DNA of 64,000 nucleotides from Afipia sp. Root123D2 (GTDB taxonomy: Bacteria; Pseudomonadota; Alphaproteobacteria; Rhizobiales; Xanthobacteraceae): positions 186,001-250,000 of the forward strand of contig NZ_LMDP01000004.1 of the NCBI RefSeq assembly GCF_001425835.1, written 5' to 3'. Below the pieces are notes generated by a model, which worked only from the letters and a program-made list of their open reading frames with translations, searched no databases and was not told the DNA's origin. This document shows positions 55,124 to 64,000 of the stretch, piece by piece. The first letter of the stretch is position 1; the number at the start of each line of letters is the position of its first letter. A program made the translations under genes and the position numbers.

Positions 55124-57826
55124 TCACGCCGGCTTTGCGGCCAGTTGCAGGCTGACCAGGAGAATGTCCGAATTCTCTGGATCGGGCGTGATGGTGAACC
55201 CGAGTTGCTGGCACATCGCCAGCATGGTGGTGTTCTGGCTCAGGACTTCGCCGCGCACGGCGCGGACGCCCTCGGCGCGGGCATATTCCAGCATCATCTG
55301 CATCAATTGCCAGCCGAGGCCCATGCCCTTGAGATCGGAGCGCACCAGCACGGCATATTCGGCGCTTTCGAAATCGGCGGCGGTGTGAAGGCGGACGACG
55401 CCGATCATCTTGCCGGTGGATTTCTCGATGGCGATGAAAGCCATCGCGCGCGCGTAGTCGAGTTGCGTCAGACGCGCGATGAAGGCGTGCGTCAATTCCT
55501 TCATCGCCGAGAAGAAGCGCAGGCGAACGTCTTCGGCTGTGACGTGGGTGAAGAATTCGGGATAGAGATGCTCATCCTCCGGCCGCACCGGCCGCAGCAG
55601 AATGACACTGCCATCCCTCAGCGTCGTCTCGCGCTCCCATTCCTTCGGATAGGGCCGGATCGCGAAACGATAATGGCTTGAGCCCCGGCGCTGATCGCTC
55701 AGACTCTCAATGGAGGCTTGCGCATCGACAGCGATCACGCCGTCGGTGTCGGCGAGCAGGGGGTTGATGTCGAGTTCCCGGATTTCCGGCAGGTCGGCGG
55801 CCATCTGCGCAAGCTTGACCAGAAGCAGGGCGACGGCGTTCTCGTCGGCAGCCGGCACATCGCGGTAGCCTTTGAGAATTCGCGATACGCGGGTGCGCGC
55901 GATCAGCCCGCGCGCAAGATTGAGATCGAGCGGCGGCAGGGCCAGCGCCTTGTCATTGATGACTTCAACAGCGGTGCCGCCACGGCCGAACACGACCACG
56001 GGACCGAAGGTCGGATCGTCGGCAAGGCCCGCGATCAGTTCGCGCGCCTTGGCCCGCAGGATCATCGGATGCACGGTGACGCCGTGGATGCGCGCGCGCG
56101 GCTGCATCAGCCTCGCGCGTTGCAGGATGTCCGCGGTGGCATCGCGAACCGCGCGTTCGCTGGTGAGGTTCAGCCGCACGCCGCCGACGTCGGATTTATT
56201 GAGAATGTCCGGCGAGCTGATCTTGACGACGACGGTGCGGCCGTCGGCGAGCAGCGGCTCCGCGGCGCGGGCAGCCTCATCGGGATCGCGTGCCAGCGTC
56301 GCCGAGGCAATCGGGATCTGGTAGGCGGCGAACAGTTGTGTGATTTCGACCGGATTGAGCCAGTTGCGGCCATCCTTCAGCGCATGTTCGATAATCACCC
56401 GCGCGGCCGGCGCATCGGGAATGAAATCCTCCGGCAGGCTCGGTGGCGTTCGGGTCGCAAGTTCAAGGCCGTCACGATAGCGGACCAGATGCATGAAGCC
56501 GCGAACCGCATCGGCTTCGCTTGCGTAGTGAGGAATTCCTGCCGCACCGAACGCGGTGGCTGCTGCCCCGGTATCGCCGATCCATGCCGCGAACACCGGC
56601 TTGCGGGACAGTTTGGTGCGGCGTTGTTTCTGCACCTGATCGGCGACAGCCTTGGCCGAGTCAGCCGGTGCGGCCAGCGTGTTCGGCGCGTTCAAGGCAA
56701 GCAGTGCATCGTTCTTGGGATCGTCGAGCAATTCCGCGCAGGCGGCGGCGTAACGTTCACCATCGGCGTCGCCCAGGATGTCGACCGGGTCGGCGCGCGA
56801 CCACCCCGGTGGGAGAATTTTGTCGAGCGCATCACGGGTGGAGTCGGACAGGGCGGCGACTTCGCCGCCAAGGTCGATGAGACGATCCACCGCCAGCACG
56901 CCGAGGCCGCCGCCATTGGTCAGGATTGCAAGCCGGTTGCCTTGTGCCGACTGCAGATGGCCGAGCGTCTCGGCGGCGGAAAACAGTTCGTCGGTGTCCA
57001 GCACGCGCAGCAGGCCGGCGCGGCGGAACGCGGCATCGTAGACTGCATCGGAACCGGCGAGAGCGCCGGTGTGTGTTGCTGCGGCCCGCGCGCCCTGAGA
57101 GTGGCGGCCGGATTTGATGACGACCACCGGTTTGACCCGCGCCGCAGCCCGCGCCGCCGACATGAACTTCCGGGCATCGTCGACGGACTCAATGTAGAGC
57201 AGGATGGCGCGGGTGCCGTTATCAAGAGCAAAGTAATCGAGCAGGTCGCCGAAATCGACGTCGAGCCTCTCGCTCATCGAGACAATCACCGAAAAGCCGA
57301 CGTCGCGGCTGTCGGCCCATTCCACCATCGACGACGCGATGGCGCCGGATTGCGAGATCAGCGCAAGGTCGCCGGGCTTGGGAAGACGCGCGGCGAAACT
57401 GGCATTCAGTTTGGCGCGCGGCACGAGAATGCCGAGCGATGGTCCCATCAGCCGCAATCCGGCCTTGCGGGCGGTTTGCGCCGCCGCCTCGGAGAATGAT
57501 CCGGCACCTTGTCCCAACCCGGCGGTGAGGACCATCGCCGCCGGGCATCCTCGCGCCGCAGCTCTCCTAACCACGCCCGGCACGGCAGAGGGCGGGGTGC
57601 AGATGATCGTCAGATCAGGCGCCGCGGCGATGGCGTCGAAATCTCTGACGGTCTTGATGCCCTCGATCTCGGAGTACTTGCGGTTGATGACATGGATTTG
57701 GCCAGCGAACCCGCCCGCGCGCAGGTTGCGAATGGTCGCCCCGCCGACCGAGGTCGGCCGGGGGCTGGCGCCGACCAGCGCGATCGAGCGCGGTTCAAAG
57801 AAATGATCGAGACGATAGGTACTCAT
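55124..57826 (-). CDS. PatZ-like protein acetyltransferase: NDP-forming acyl-CoA synthetase fused to GNAT
   Basis: A 900-residue fusion. A CoA-binding domain (SIALVGASPRPTSVGGATIRNL), a succinyl-CoA-synthetase-like domain (ISQSGAIASSMVEWA) and an ATP-grasp domain (from about residue 480; VKISSPDILNKSDVGGVRLNL) are followed by a GNAT domain (from about residue 735; LVRSDLKGMGLGWQLMQMMLEYA). This is the Pat/PatZ (YfiQ) architecture, which acetylates and silences acetyl-CoA synthetase and other AMP-forming ligases. The HTGALAGSD motif near residue 250 keeps the His that true NDP-forming synthetases phosphorylate. ATG 57826 gives the family start MSTYRLDHFFEPRSIA. Confidence 0.9.
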   Translation of the reverse strand: MSTYRLDHFFEPRSIALVGASPRPTSVGGATIRNLRAGGFAGQIHVINRKYSEIEGIKTVRDFDAIAAAPDLTIICTPPSAVPGVVRRAAARGCPAAMVLTAGLGQGAGSFSEAAAQTARKAGLRLMGPSLGILVPRAKLNASFAARLPKPGDLALISQSGAIASSMVEWADSRDVGFSVIVSMSERLDVDFGDLLDYFALDNGTRAILLYIESVDDARKFMSAARAAARVKPVVVIKSGRHSQGARAAATHTGALAGSDAVYDAAFRRAGLLRVLDTDELFSAAETLGHLQSAQGNRLAILTNGGGLGVLAVDRLIDLGGEVAALSDSTRDALDKILPPGWSRADPVDILGDADGERYAAACAELLDDPKNDALLALNAPNTLAAPADSAKAVADQVQKQRRTKLSRKPVFAAWIGDTGAAATAFGAAGIPHYASEADAVRGFMHLVRYRDGLELATRTPPSLPEDFIPDAPAARVIIEHALKDGRNWLNPVEITQLFAAYQIPIASATLARDPDEAARAAEPLLADGRTVVVKISSPDILNKSDVGGVRLNLTSERAVRDATADILQRARLMQPRARIHGVTVHPMILRAKARELIAGLADDPTFGPVVVFGRGGTAVEVINDKALALPPLDLNLARGLIARTRVSRILKGYRDVPAADENAVALLLVKLAQMAADLPEIRELDINPLLADTDGVIAVDAQASIESLSDQRRGSSHYRFAIRPYPKEWERETTLRDGSVILLRPVRPEDEHLYPEFFTHVTAEDVRLRFFSAMKELTHAFIARLTQLDYARAMAFIAIEKSTGKMIGVVRLHTAADFESAEYAVLVRSDLKGMGLGWQLMQMMLEYARAEGVRAVRGEVLSQNTTMLAMCQQLGFTITPDPENSDILLVSLQLAAKPA

Positions 57827-58148
57827 CGATTGTCCGGGTGATTTGCGGCAGGTTAGCTCAGTTGAGTGACGAAATCCGTGCGCCATTTCGACATTTCACA
57901 GGCGTAATCCCGCATACGGGTGTCCGGTGCGTCGGCTTGGCGGCATCGCGCGGTTGATCGTTATGGTGCAGGGCAGCAATTTCACTCGATGATGGATTAG
58001 CGCGGGTCCCCGGCGGGGCGGTTCGCATGACGCTGGACATGCTCGAATTTTCCCTCGACACTTGGAGGTCCGCATCCGGCGGTGACGCCGGGTTGCCAGT
58101 CAAAAGGAAGCGCGGACATGAAGACGTCGCTGATTGATGGAGGCTCTG
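57827..58148. other. 322-bp gap without a recognised gene
   Basis: This stretch separates the divergent pat-like gene and the lipase-like gene. It must hold both promoters, but I see no clear -35/-10 pair. A small stem CCGGC/GCCGG lies near 58076-58091. A 16-codon frame with AGGA upstream (58118-58168) overlaps the next start and is probably chance. Confidence 0.4.
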
Positions 58149-58949
58149 ATGCCAACGACTTTCAGTGAACTTCATCCAGGCGGTCGCCTTCGTCCCCCAG
58201 GCCTTGGCCTGTTTCTCGCCGAAGGCCGTGGCCTGTTCGAACTGAATGCCACATTGCTGTTGTCGCCTGCGCTGCTGACCGCGCCGCGCGGAGATGGCCA
58301 TCCCGTGCTGGTGCTGCCCGGCTTGCTCGCCAGCGATGTTTCGACGCTGATCCTGCGGCGCTACCTCGATTTGCTCGGGTTCTCCACTCATCCGTGGGGA
58401 CTTGGGCGGAACACCGGCGGCGTTTACGGGATGCGGGAGAAGCTGCGGAAACTTCTGGCCAGTGTTCACGCCGCGACCGGCCGCAAGGTCAGCCTGGTCG
58501 GATGGAGTCTAGGCGGCATCTATGCGCGGGATCTCGCGCTGCATATGCCGGAGATGGTGCGTTACGTCGTCACCATGGGCAGCCCGTTCGCCGGTGACAT
58601 CACCGCCACCAACGCCAAGCGCGTCTATGAGATGGTGTCCGGCGAATCGATAGAGGATTCCGACATCAAGGATATTCAGGCGTTGTCCGGCGATCTGCCG
58701 GTGCCGACGACCTCGCTGTTCACGCGCAGCGACGGTATCGTCAACTGGCGGACCTGTCTGGTGCGTGAATCCGACACTGCGGAAAACATCGAGGTGGCGC
58801 TCGCCAGCCACATCGGGCTTGGCGTCAACGCGGCTGTCCTGTGGGCAGTAGCGGATCGTCTGGCCCAGGCGGAAGGTCAGTTCAAAAAATTCAACCGAGC
58901 GGGACCGTTCGCGCTTGCCTATTGCGCAAAGGAGACCGCCGACGCCTGA
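58149..58949 (+). CDS. Alpha/beta hydrolase, lipase-like
   Basis: A 266-residue alpha/beta hydrolase. HPVLVLPGLLASDVST holds the oxyanion region, the nucleophile elbow is GWSLGG (Ser in VSLVGWSLGGIYARDLAL), and SHIGLGVN probably carries the catalytic His. The wording MPEMVRYVVTMGSPFAGD resembles lipases and acyltransferase-like hydrolases. ATG 58149 has GGAGG eight bases upstream. It is followed 64 bp later by a WS/DGAT gene, suggesting a role in neutral lipid turnover. Confidence 0.85.
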   Translation: MPTTFSELHPGGRLRPPGLGLFLAEGRGLFELNATLLLSPALLTAPRGDGHPVLVLPGLLASDVSTLILRRYLDLLGFSTHPWGLGRNTGGVYGMREKLRKLLASVHAATGRKVSLVGWSLGGIYARDLALHMPEMVRYVVTMGSPFAGDITATNAKRVYEMVSGESIEDSDIKDIQALSGDLPVPTTSLFTRSDGIVNWRTCLVRESDTAENIEVALASHIGLGVNAAVLWAVADRLAQAEGQFKKFNRAGPFALAYCAKETADA

Positions 58950-59013
58950 CAAGATTTCTGCCGGTAAGAAGCGCCATCAAGGCGACGGTGAGTTTGTTCG
59001 ACGGAGGATCGCA

Positions 59014-60561
59014 ATGAGCCACGCTGCCAAGAAGCTGTCCTCGATGGACGCATCGTTCCTATATCTCGAGACGCCCGAGATGCCGATGCACGTCGGCAGC
59101 ATGGCGATCTTCAAGCTCACGGACGGCTACGACGGAAATTTCTTCGAGGACTTCAAGGCGATGATCGCCTCGCGGCTGCATCTTGCGCCGATCCTCAAAT
59201 CTCGTTTGCAGAAAACCCCGATCGACATCGATCACCCGAGCTGGGTCGAGGATGAGCAGTTCGACATCAACCGGCACATCTTTCGCGCCAGCCTGCCGGC
59301 GCCGGCGAACCGCGTCATCCTCGAACAGACAGTCGGCTGGATGCACGCCAAGCTGCTCAACCGGGCGCGTCCGTTGTGGGAGTTCTATGTCTTCGAAGGC
59401 ATGAAAGACAACGAGATCGGGCTTTACTCGAAAATCCATCACGCGTGCATCGACGGCGGTGCAGGAGCCGCGCTGACCAGCATGGTCTATGACATTTCGC
59501 CGATCCCGCGCGAGGTCCCGGCGCCGACGGCGCGTCTCAAGCCCGCCAACGAGCCGCGCGATATCGCCGCGCAATTGATGGATTCCTACGGACAGTTGTG
59601 GCGCCAGCCGCTCGATTCATCGAAAGCCAAGACTTTCGACTTGCCGCGGAGCGGCAAGAGCGACCTCGGCTCCATCCTGTTCGACAACGCAATGTTCCAG
59701 CTTGAGAGCGGAATCAAGTTTATCGGTGGCATTCCCGAGATGGCCAAGAGCGTGTCGGATATGGTCGCAAAGATTTCCGATCCCAAGGCGCGGGACAATA
59801 TCGCGCAACTGATCTCGCCATCGACTGTACTGAACAAGTCGATCTCGTCCGAGCGCAGTTTCGCCGGTGTTTCGGTGTCGCTGACGCAGGCCAAGGCAAT
59901 CGCCAAGCAATCCGGCGGAAAACTCAACGACGTGGTAATGGCGCTGTCGAGCGGCGTGCTGCGGCGTTACCTGATCGGACACGGGGCTTTGCCGAACCGG
60001 TCGCTGACGGCGGCGGTGCCGATCTCATTGCGCGAGGAGGGTAACACCGAAGCCAACAATCAGGTGTTCGGCATGGTGTGCTCTCTGGCGTCGAACATCG
60101 AGGACCCCAAGGCGCGGCTTGAGGCGATCATCGCGCAGTCGGTGAAATCGAAGGAGATGTCGCATCCGTTGCGGGCGCTGATGCCTTCCGTCTCCAACAT
60201 CTCGATGCTGGGTGCGCCGATGGTCGTTCAGGTGCTGGCGTTACTCTACAGCCGCTCGAACTTGTCCGATGTCCTGCCTCCGGCGGCGAATGTCACGATC
60301 TCGAATGTTCCCGGTCCGCGTCAGACGCTTTATGCTGTCGGCGCGGAACTGCTGCATATCTATCCGGTGTCGATCGCGACCCATGGTCTTGTGCTGAATA
60401 TCACCGTGCAGAGCTATCGCGACCAACTCGATTTCGGGTTTATCGCCGGCGCGAACATCATTCCCAATGTGCAGGAGTTGGCGGATATGCTGCCGGAGGA
60501 ACTGGCGACGCTGTCGGCCGCTTATGCTCCGCCGGATGTGCGGACCAGCGCAGCAAGCTAA
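59014..60561 (+). CDS. WS/DGAT-type wax ester synthase / diacylglycerol acyltransferase
   Basis: A 515-residue acyltransferase of the bacterial WS/DGAT family. The catalytic HHxxxDG motif is present as KIHHACIDGGAG. The N-terminus KKLSSMDASFLYLETPEMPMHVGSMAIF and the late NVTISNVPGPRQTLYAVGAELLHIYPVS are diagnostic. It joins fatty acyl-CoA to long-chain alcohols or diacylglycerol, making wax esters or triacylglycerol at the membrane. GGAGG precedes ATG 59014. It is probably co-transcribed with the flanking hydrolase genes. Confidence 0.93.
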   Translation: MSHAAKKLSSMDASFLYLETPEMPMHVGSMAIFKLTDGYDGNFFEDFKAMIASRLHLAPILKSRLQKTPIDIDHPSWVEDEQFDINRHIFRASLPAPANRVILEQTVGWMHAKLLNRARPLWEFYVFEGMKDNEIGLYSKIHHACIDGGAGAALTSMVYDISPIPREVPAPTARLKPANEPRDIAAQLMDSYGQLWRQPLDSSKAKTFDLPRSGKSDLGSILFDNAMFQLESGIKFIGGIPEMAKSVSDMVAKISDPKARDNIAQLISPSTVLNKSISSERSFAGVSVSLTQAKAIAKQSGGKLNDVVMALSSGVLRRYLIGHGALPNRSLTAAVPISLREEGNTEANNQVFGMVCSLASNIEDPKARLEAIIAQSVKSKEMSHPLRALMPSVSNISMLGAPMVVQVLALLYSRSNLSDVLPPAANVTISNVPGPRQTLYAVGAELLHIYPVSIATHGLVLNITVQSYRDQLDFGFIAGANIIPNVQELADMLPEELATLSAAYAPPDVRTSAAS

Positions 60562-60575
60562 GGTGCAGACGACCC

Positions 60576-61583
60576 ATGATTGAGATGCCGCCGCTTCAGT
60601 TCGCCACGACCAATGGCATTCGCATGGGGTACTATGAAGCCGGAGCCGGAAGCAGCGGTGTGCCTGTTGTGCTATGTCACGGCTGGCCGGAGATGGCGTT
60701 CTCCTGGCGGCATCAGATCAAGGCGCTGGGCGAGGCCGGCATCCGGGTGATCGCTCCCGACCAGCGCGGCTATGCGTCGACCGACCGGCCCGAGAGCGTT
60801 GAGGCCTATGATATCGAAAACCTGACCGCTGACCTGATCGGGCTGCTTGATCATCTGTCGATCGACAAAGCGATCTTCGTCGGCCACGACTGGGGCGGAT
60901 TCATTGTCTGGCAGATGCCGCTGCGCTATCCCTCGCGCGTCGCCGGTGTCATCGGCGTCAATACGCCGCACACGCCACGCGCTCCCGCCGAGCCGATTTC
61001 GATTTTGCGCAAGCGTTTCGGCGACCATTTCTATATTGCCCAGTTTCAGGATCGGGCCCGGACCGCCGACAAGATTTTCGATAGCCGCGTGGCGCAGGCG
61101 TTCGATTTTTTCATGCGCAAGCCGATGCGGCGAAAGGAGCGGCCTGCAGAACAGGCAGGAGAGGGGCCACCTGTCGCCGGCGTCGGCGCGTCGCCCAAGC
61201 TCAATATGGCGTTTCCGCAGATGGTCGCGGCTTACGATCCGAAACTCGACCCGCGCGAGAAAATCCTGTCACCGGATGAAATGCAGATCTTTGTCGATGC
61301 CTTTACGAAGTCCGGGTTCACTGGCGGCATCAACTGGTATCGCAACATGACGCGCAACTGGGAGCGTTCCGCCGAACTCGATCATACGGTCCGGGTGCCG
61401 TCGCTGATGATCATGGCCGAGAACGACGAGGTACTGCCCCCGTCGGCAACGGAGGGCATGGAAAAGCTGGTGCCTGATCTGGAAAAATACCTCGTCCGCA
61501 ACAGCGGGCACTGGACCCAGCAGGAACAGCCGGCGGAAGTAAGTGCCAAGATCATCGAGTGGCGCAACCGGCGTTTTGGTTAG
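60576..61583 (+). CDS. Alpha/beta hydrolase, epoxide hydrolase-like
   Basis: A 335-residue hydrolase with epoxide-hydrolase features: HGWPE oxyanion motif, nucleophile Asp in VGHDWGGFIVWQ, a cap-domain Tyr in INWYRNM, and the charge-relay pair AENDEVLPP and SGHWTQQEQP. It lies 14 bp after the WS/DGAT gene and about 130 bp before a CYP102-type P450. An epoxidised or hydroxylated fatty acid made by the P450 is therefore a reasonable but unproven substrate. The start could be ATG 60576 or 60585; ribosome sites are weak for both. Confidence 0.88.
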   Translation: MIEMPPLQFATTNGIRMGYYEAGAGSSGVPVVLCHGWPEMAFSWRHQIKALGEAGIRVIAPDQRGYASTDRPESVEAYDIENLTADLIGLLDHLSIDKAIFVGHDWGGFIVWQMPLRYPSRVAGVIGVNTPHTPRAPAEPISILRKRFGDHFYIAQFQDRARTADKIFDSRVAQAFDFFMRKPMRRKERPAEQAGEGPPVAGVGASPKLNMAFPQMVAAYDPKLDPREKILSPDEMQIFVDAFTKSGFTGGINWYRNMTRNWERSAELDHTVRVPSLMIMAENDEVLPPSATEGMEKLVPDLEKYLVRNSGHWTQQEQPAEVSAKIIEWRNRRFG

Positions 61584-61714
61584 TCCGCGCGCGGCGCCAA
61601 TGCGGTCCCCCTTTGCAAAAACCCGGCCGCGAAGTAGCCTGATCGCAAGTTCGGCGCGCGTTCGGACAAGCAAAGCGGATGGCTGACACACGACCAAGGA
61701 CAGGGTTGACCGAC

Positions 61715-64000
61715 ATGGCTTCCAGTAACGCGCTCAGCCCGATTCCGCATCCGCCGAAAAAGCCGGTGGTCGGCAACATGCTGTCGGTGGATTCCACCGC
61801 GCCGGTGCAGGATCTCGCGCGCATGAGCAAGGAGCTCGGGCCGATCTTCTGGCTCGACATGATGGGCACGCCGATGGTGATCGTGTCCGGTCACGATCTG
61901 GTCGAAGAGCTTTGCGACGAGAGGCGGTTCGACAAGGCGGTGCGCGGTCCGCTGCGCCGGATTCGCGCCATTGCCGGGGATGGCCTGTTCACCGCCGATA
62001 CCAGGGAGCCGAACTGGGGCAAGGCGCATAACATCCTGCTGACGCCGTTCGGCGGCCGCGCGATGCAGTCCTACCATCCGATGATGGTCGATATTGCCGA
62101 ACAGCTCGTCAAGAAATGGGAACGCCTCAACGCCGACGAGGAAATCGACGTCGTCCACGACATGACGGCGTTGACGCTCGACACCATCGGCCTGTGCGGC
62201 TTCGATTATCGGTTCAATTCGTTCTACCGCCGTGACTATCACCCGTTCGTCGAAGCGCTGGTGCGCTCGCTCGAAACCGTGATGATGACGCGCGGTCTGC
62301 CGCTCGAAAACCTGTTCAATCGCGGGCGCCGCGCCGACATGGCCGCCGACATCGCGTTCATGAACAACATGGTTGACGAGATCGTCGCCGAGCGCCGCAA
62401 GGGCGGGGATGTCGCTGAGAGCAAGAAGGACATGCTCGGCGCAATGATGACCGGGGTTGACAAGGCGACCGGCACGCAGCTCGACGACGTCAACATCCGA
62501 TACCAGATCAATACGTTTCTGATCGCAGGCCATGAGACTACCAGCGGCCTGCTGGCTTGCTCGCTCTATGCGATGCTGAAACACCCGGACGTCCTCAAGA
62601 AAGCCTATGACGAGGTCGATCGGGTGCTTGGGCCGGACGTCAATGCCAAACCGACTTATCAGCAGGTGACGCAGCTCACCTACATTTCGCAAATCCTGAA
62701 AGAGGCACTGCGGATGTGGCCGCCTGCGCCGGCGTTCGGTCTCAGCCCGCTAAAGGACGAGACTATCGGCGGTAAATACAAGCTGAAGAAAGGCACGTTC
62801 GTCACGGTGCTGGCGCTGGCGCTGCATCGGGACCCGTCGGTGTGGGGCCCGAACGCGGATGTGTTCAACCCCGATAATTTCAGCCGCGAGGCGGAATCCA
62901 AACGTCCGGCCAATGCCTGGAAGCCGTTCGGCAATGGACAGCGTGCCTGTATCGGCCGCGGTTTCGCGATGCATGAGGCTGCACTTGCGATCGGCATGAT
63001 CTTGCAACGCTTCAAGCTGATTGATCACAATCGCTATCAGATGCATCTCAAGGAAACGCTGACGATCAAGCCGGATGGTTTCAAGATCAAGGTCCGTGCG
63101 CGGACCGACAAGGACCGCACCATCGACCCGGCTCGCATTGGCACCACACCGGCGGCAGCAGTGCCTGTGATCGGGGCGGCGGCGGGACGGGTACGACCGG
63201 GCCATAACACGCCGTTGCTCATTCTCTATGGTTCGAATCTCGGAACGGCAGAGGATCTGGCGCATCGCGTTGCGGATCTCGCCGAGGTCAACGGCTTCGC
63301 TACCAAGCTCGGTCCGCTGGACGATTATGTCGATAACCTGAAAGGTCAGGGCGGCGTCATCATTTTCTGCGCGTCCTACAATGGAGCGCCGGCGGACAAC
63401 GCTGCCAAGTTCGTCAAATGGCTTGGAAGCGATCTGCCGCAGGATGCCTTTGCCGATGTTCGTTACGCCGTATTCGGCTGCGGCAACAGCGATTGGGCGG
63501 CGACCTATCAGTCGGTGCCGCGTTTCATCGACGAGCAACTCACCGCCCGTGGCGCGACGGCGGCCTGTCCGCGCGGTGAGGGCGATGCCCGCGACGATCT
63601 CGACGGTCAGTTCGAGTACTGGTTCGCATCGTTGCGCGAAATCGCGGTCAAGGAGTTCGGCCTGAACACCGGGTTTGCCCGCACCGCCGAGGATGAGCCG
63701 CTGTACAAGGTCGAGCCGGTGGCGCCGACCGCGGTCAACACTCTCATCGCGGCCGGCGGCGCGATACCGGTAAAGATACTTGCCAATGATGAATTGCAGA
63801 ATCATGCCGGGACAAATCCATCGGGGCGTTCGACGCGTCATATCGAGGTGCAGTTGCCAGAGAACACGACCTATCGCGTCGGCGACCATCTCAGCGTCGT
63901 GCCGCGCAACGATCCGATGCTGGTCGATCAGGTCGCGCGCCGGTTCGGCTTCCTTCCTGCTGATCAGGTGAAATTGCAGGTGGCGACGGGCCGCCGCGCG
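61715..64000 (+). CDS. CYP102-type self-sufficient P450/reductase fusion, C-terminus beyond window
   Basis: 762 residues are visible of a P450 BM3-like fusion, usually about 1050-1080 residues long. The P450 domain has the I-helix motif FLIAGHETTSG, ExxR in KEALRM and the haem loop FGNGQRACIG with Cys412. A linker leads to an FMN flavodoxin domain (from about residue 495, LLILYGSNLGTAEDLA; ASYNGAPADN) and the start of the FAD domain (TRHIEVQLPENTTYRVGDHLSVVPRND). The last FAD/NADPH part lies beyond the window. CYP102 enzymes hydroxylate or epoxidise fatty acids with NADPH. ATG 61715 gives the family start SPIPHPPKKPVVGN; in-frame ATG 61679 adds 12 residues. Confidence 0.94.
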   Translation, partial: MASSNALSPIPHPPKKPVVGNMLSVDSTAPVQDLARMSKELGPIFWLDMMGTPMVIVSGHDLVEELCDERRFDKAVRGPLRRIRAIAGDGLFTADTREPNWGKAHNILLTPFGGRAMQSYHPMMVDIAEQLVKKWERLNADEEIDVVHDMTALTLDTIGLCGFDYRFNSFYRRDYHPFVEALVRSLETVMMTRGLPLENLFNRGRRADMAADIAFMNNMVDEIVAERRKGGDVAESKKDMLGAMMTGVDKATGTQLDDVNIRYQINTFLIAGHETTSGLLACSLYAMLKHPDVLKKAYDEVDRVLGPDVNAKPTYQQVTQLTYISQILKEALRMWPPAPAFGLSPLKDETIGGKYKLKKGTFVTVLALALHRDPSVWGPNADVFNPDNFSREAESKRPANAWKPFGNGQRACIGRGFAMHEAALAIGMILQRFKLIDHNRYQMHLKETLTIKPDGFKIKVRARTDKDRTIDPARIGTTPAAAVPVIGAAAGRVRPGHNTPLLILYGSNLGTAEDLAHRVADLAEVNGFATKLGPLDDYVDNLKGQGGVIIFCASYNGAPADNAAKFVKWLGSDLPQDAFADVRYAVFGCGNSDWAATYQSVPRFIDEQLTARGATAACPRGEGDARDDLDGQFEYWFASLREIAVKEFGLNTGFARTAEDEPLYKVEPVAPTAVNTLIAAGGAIPVKILANDELQNHAGTNPSGRSTRHIEVQLPENTTYRVGDHLSVVPRNDPMLVDQVARRFGFLPADQVKLQVATGRRA

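Noticed and set aside
58118-58168. A 16-codon frame with AGGA upstream, overlapping the start of the lipase-like gene
   Set aside because: Too short, no attenuator structure or amino-acid bias; probably chance, though a leader peptide cannot be excluded.

Overview
The window is high-GC, densely packed DNA from an alphaproteobacterium. Gene content (glpSTPQUV glycerol importer, several branched-chain-amino-acid-type ABC importers, a TRAP importer, homogentisate and homoprotocatechuate catabolism, a CYP102-type P450 fusion) and the style of the intergenic palindromic repeats suggest a free-living member of the Bradyrhizobium/Rhodopseudomonas/Afipia group. That assignment is inference; there is no rRNA or other strong taxonomic marker here. 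I see no tRNA, rRNA, CRISPR array, insertion sequence or phage gene. The region looks chromosomal and catabolic.

Layout. 1-6.6 kb: the end of an amidase gene, then a TetR regulator divergent from a two-gene RND efflux pump. 6.7-9.1 kb: a thiolase-fold protein with its DUF35 zinc-ribbon partner, convergent with a DMT-family transporter. 9.3-17.9 kb: glycerol regulon, with a DeoR/GlpR regulator, glpD, and the glycerol ABC importer glpS-glpT-glpP-glpQ-glpU-glpV, closed by a strong terminator. 17.9-22.9 kb, minus strand: a complete Liv-type importer. 23.0-28.6 kb: an aldo/keto reductase, a DctPQM TRAP importer, a FadR-type regulator over a clear palindromic operator, and a uronate-dehydrogenase-like enzyme. 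28.6-33.2 kb: a homoprotocatechuate meta-cleavage block (FAH-family enzyme, hpaD, hpaE, hpaF) divergent from an HpaR-like MarR regulator, with a 16-bp palindrome between them.

33.2-44.8 kb: a LysR regulator divergent from an eight-gene run: a UPF0317/DUF1445 protein (D-glutamate-cyclase family), a full Liv-type importer, a fused 5-oxoprolinase-type enzyme and a glutamate dehydrogenase. Read together, these look like an uptake-to-2-oxoglutarate route for D-glutamate and/or 5-oxoproline. This is my best candidate for an undescribed system. 44.8-48.6 kb: an orphan Liv-type binding protein, a 2,4-dienoyl-CoA-reductase-like SDR whose open frame runs on into that gene, a divergent crotonase, and a MarR regulator. 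48.7-54.6 kb: the homogentisate block (FAD monooxygenase, DUF2783, metallo-beta-lactamase-fold protein, hmgA; then an Lrp/AsnC regulator divergent from hpd).

54.6-55.1 kb is a non-coding repeat area with one possible 25-residue membrane protein. 55.1-57.8 kb: a PatZ-like fusion of an NDP-forming acyl-CoA synthetase and a GNAT acetyltransferase. 58.1-64 kb: a lipid-related run (lipase-like alpha/beta hydrolase, WS/DGAT acyltransferase, epoxide-hydrolase-like protein, and a CYP102-type P450-reductase fusion cut by the window edge). Overall the window pairs importers with the catabolic enzymes and local regulators they probably serve: glycerol, sugar acids, aromatic acids, glutamate-related compounds and lipids.
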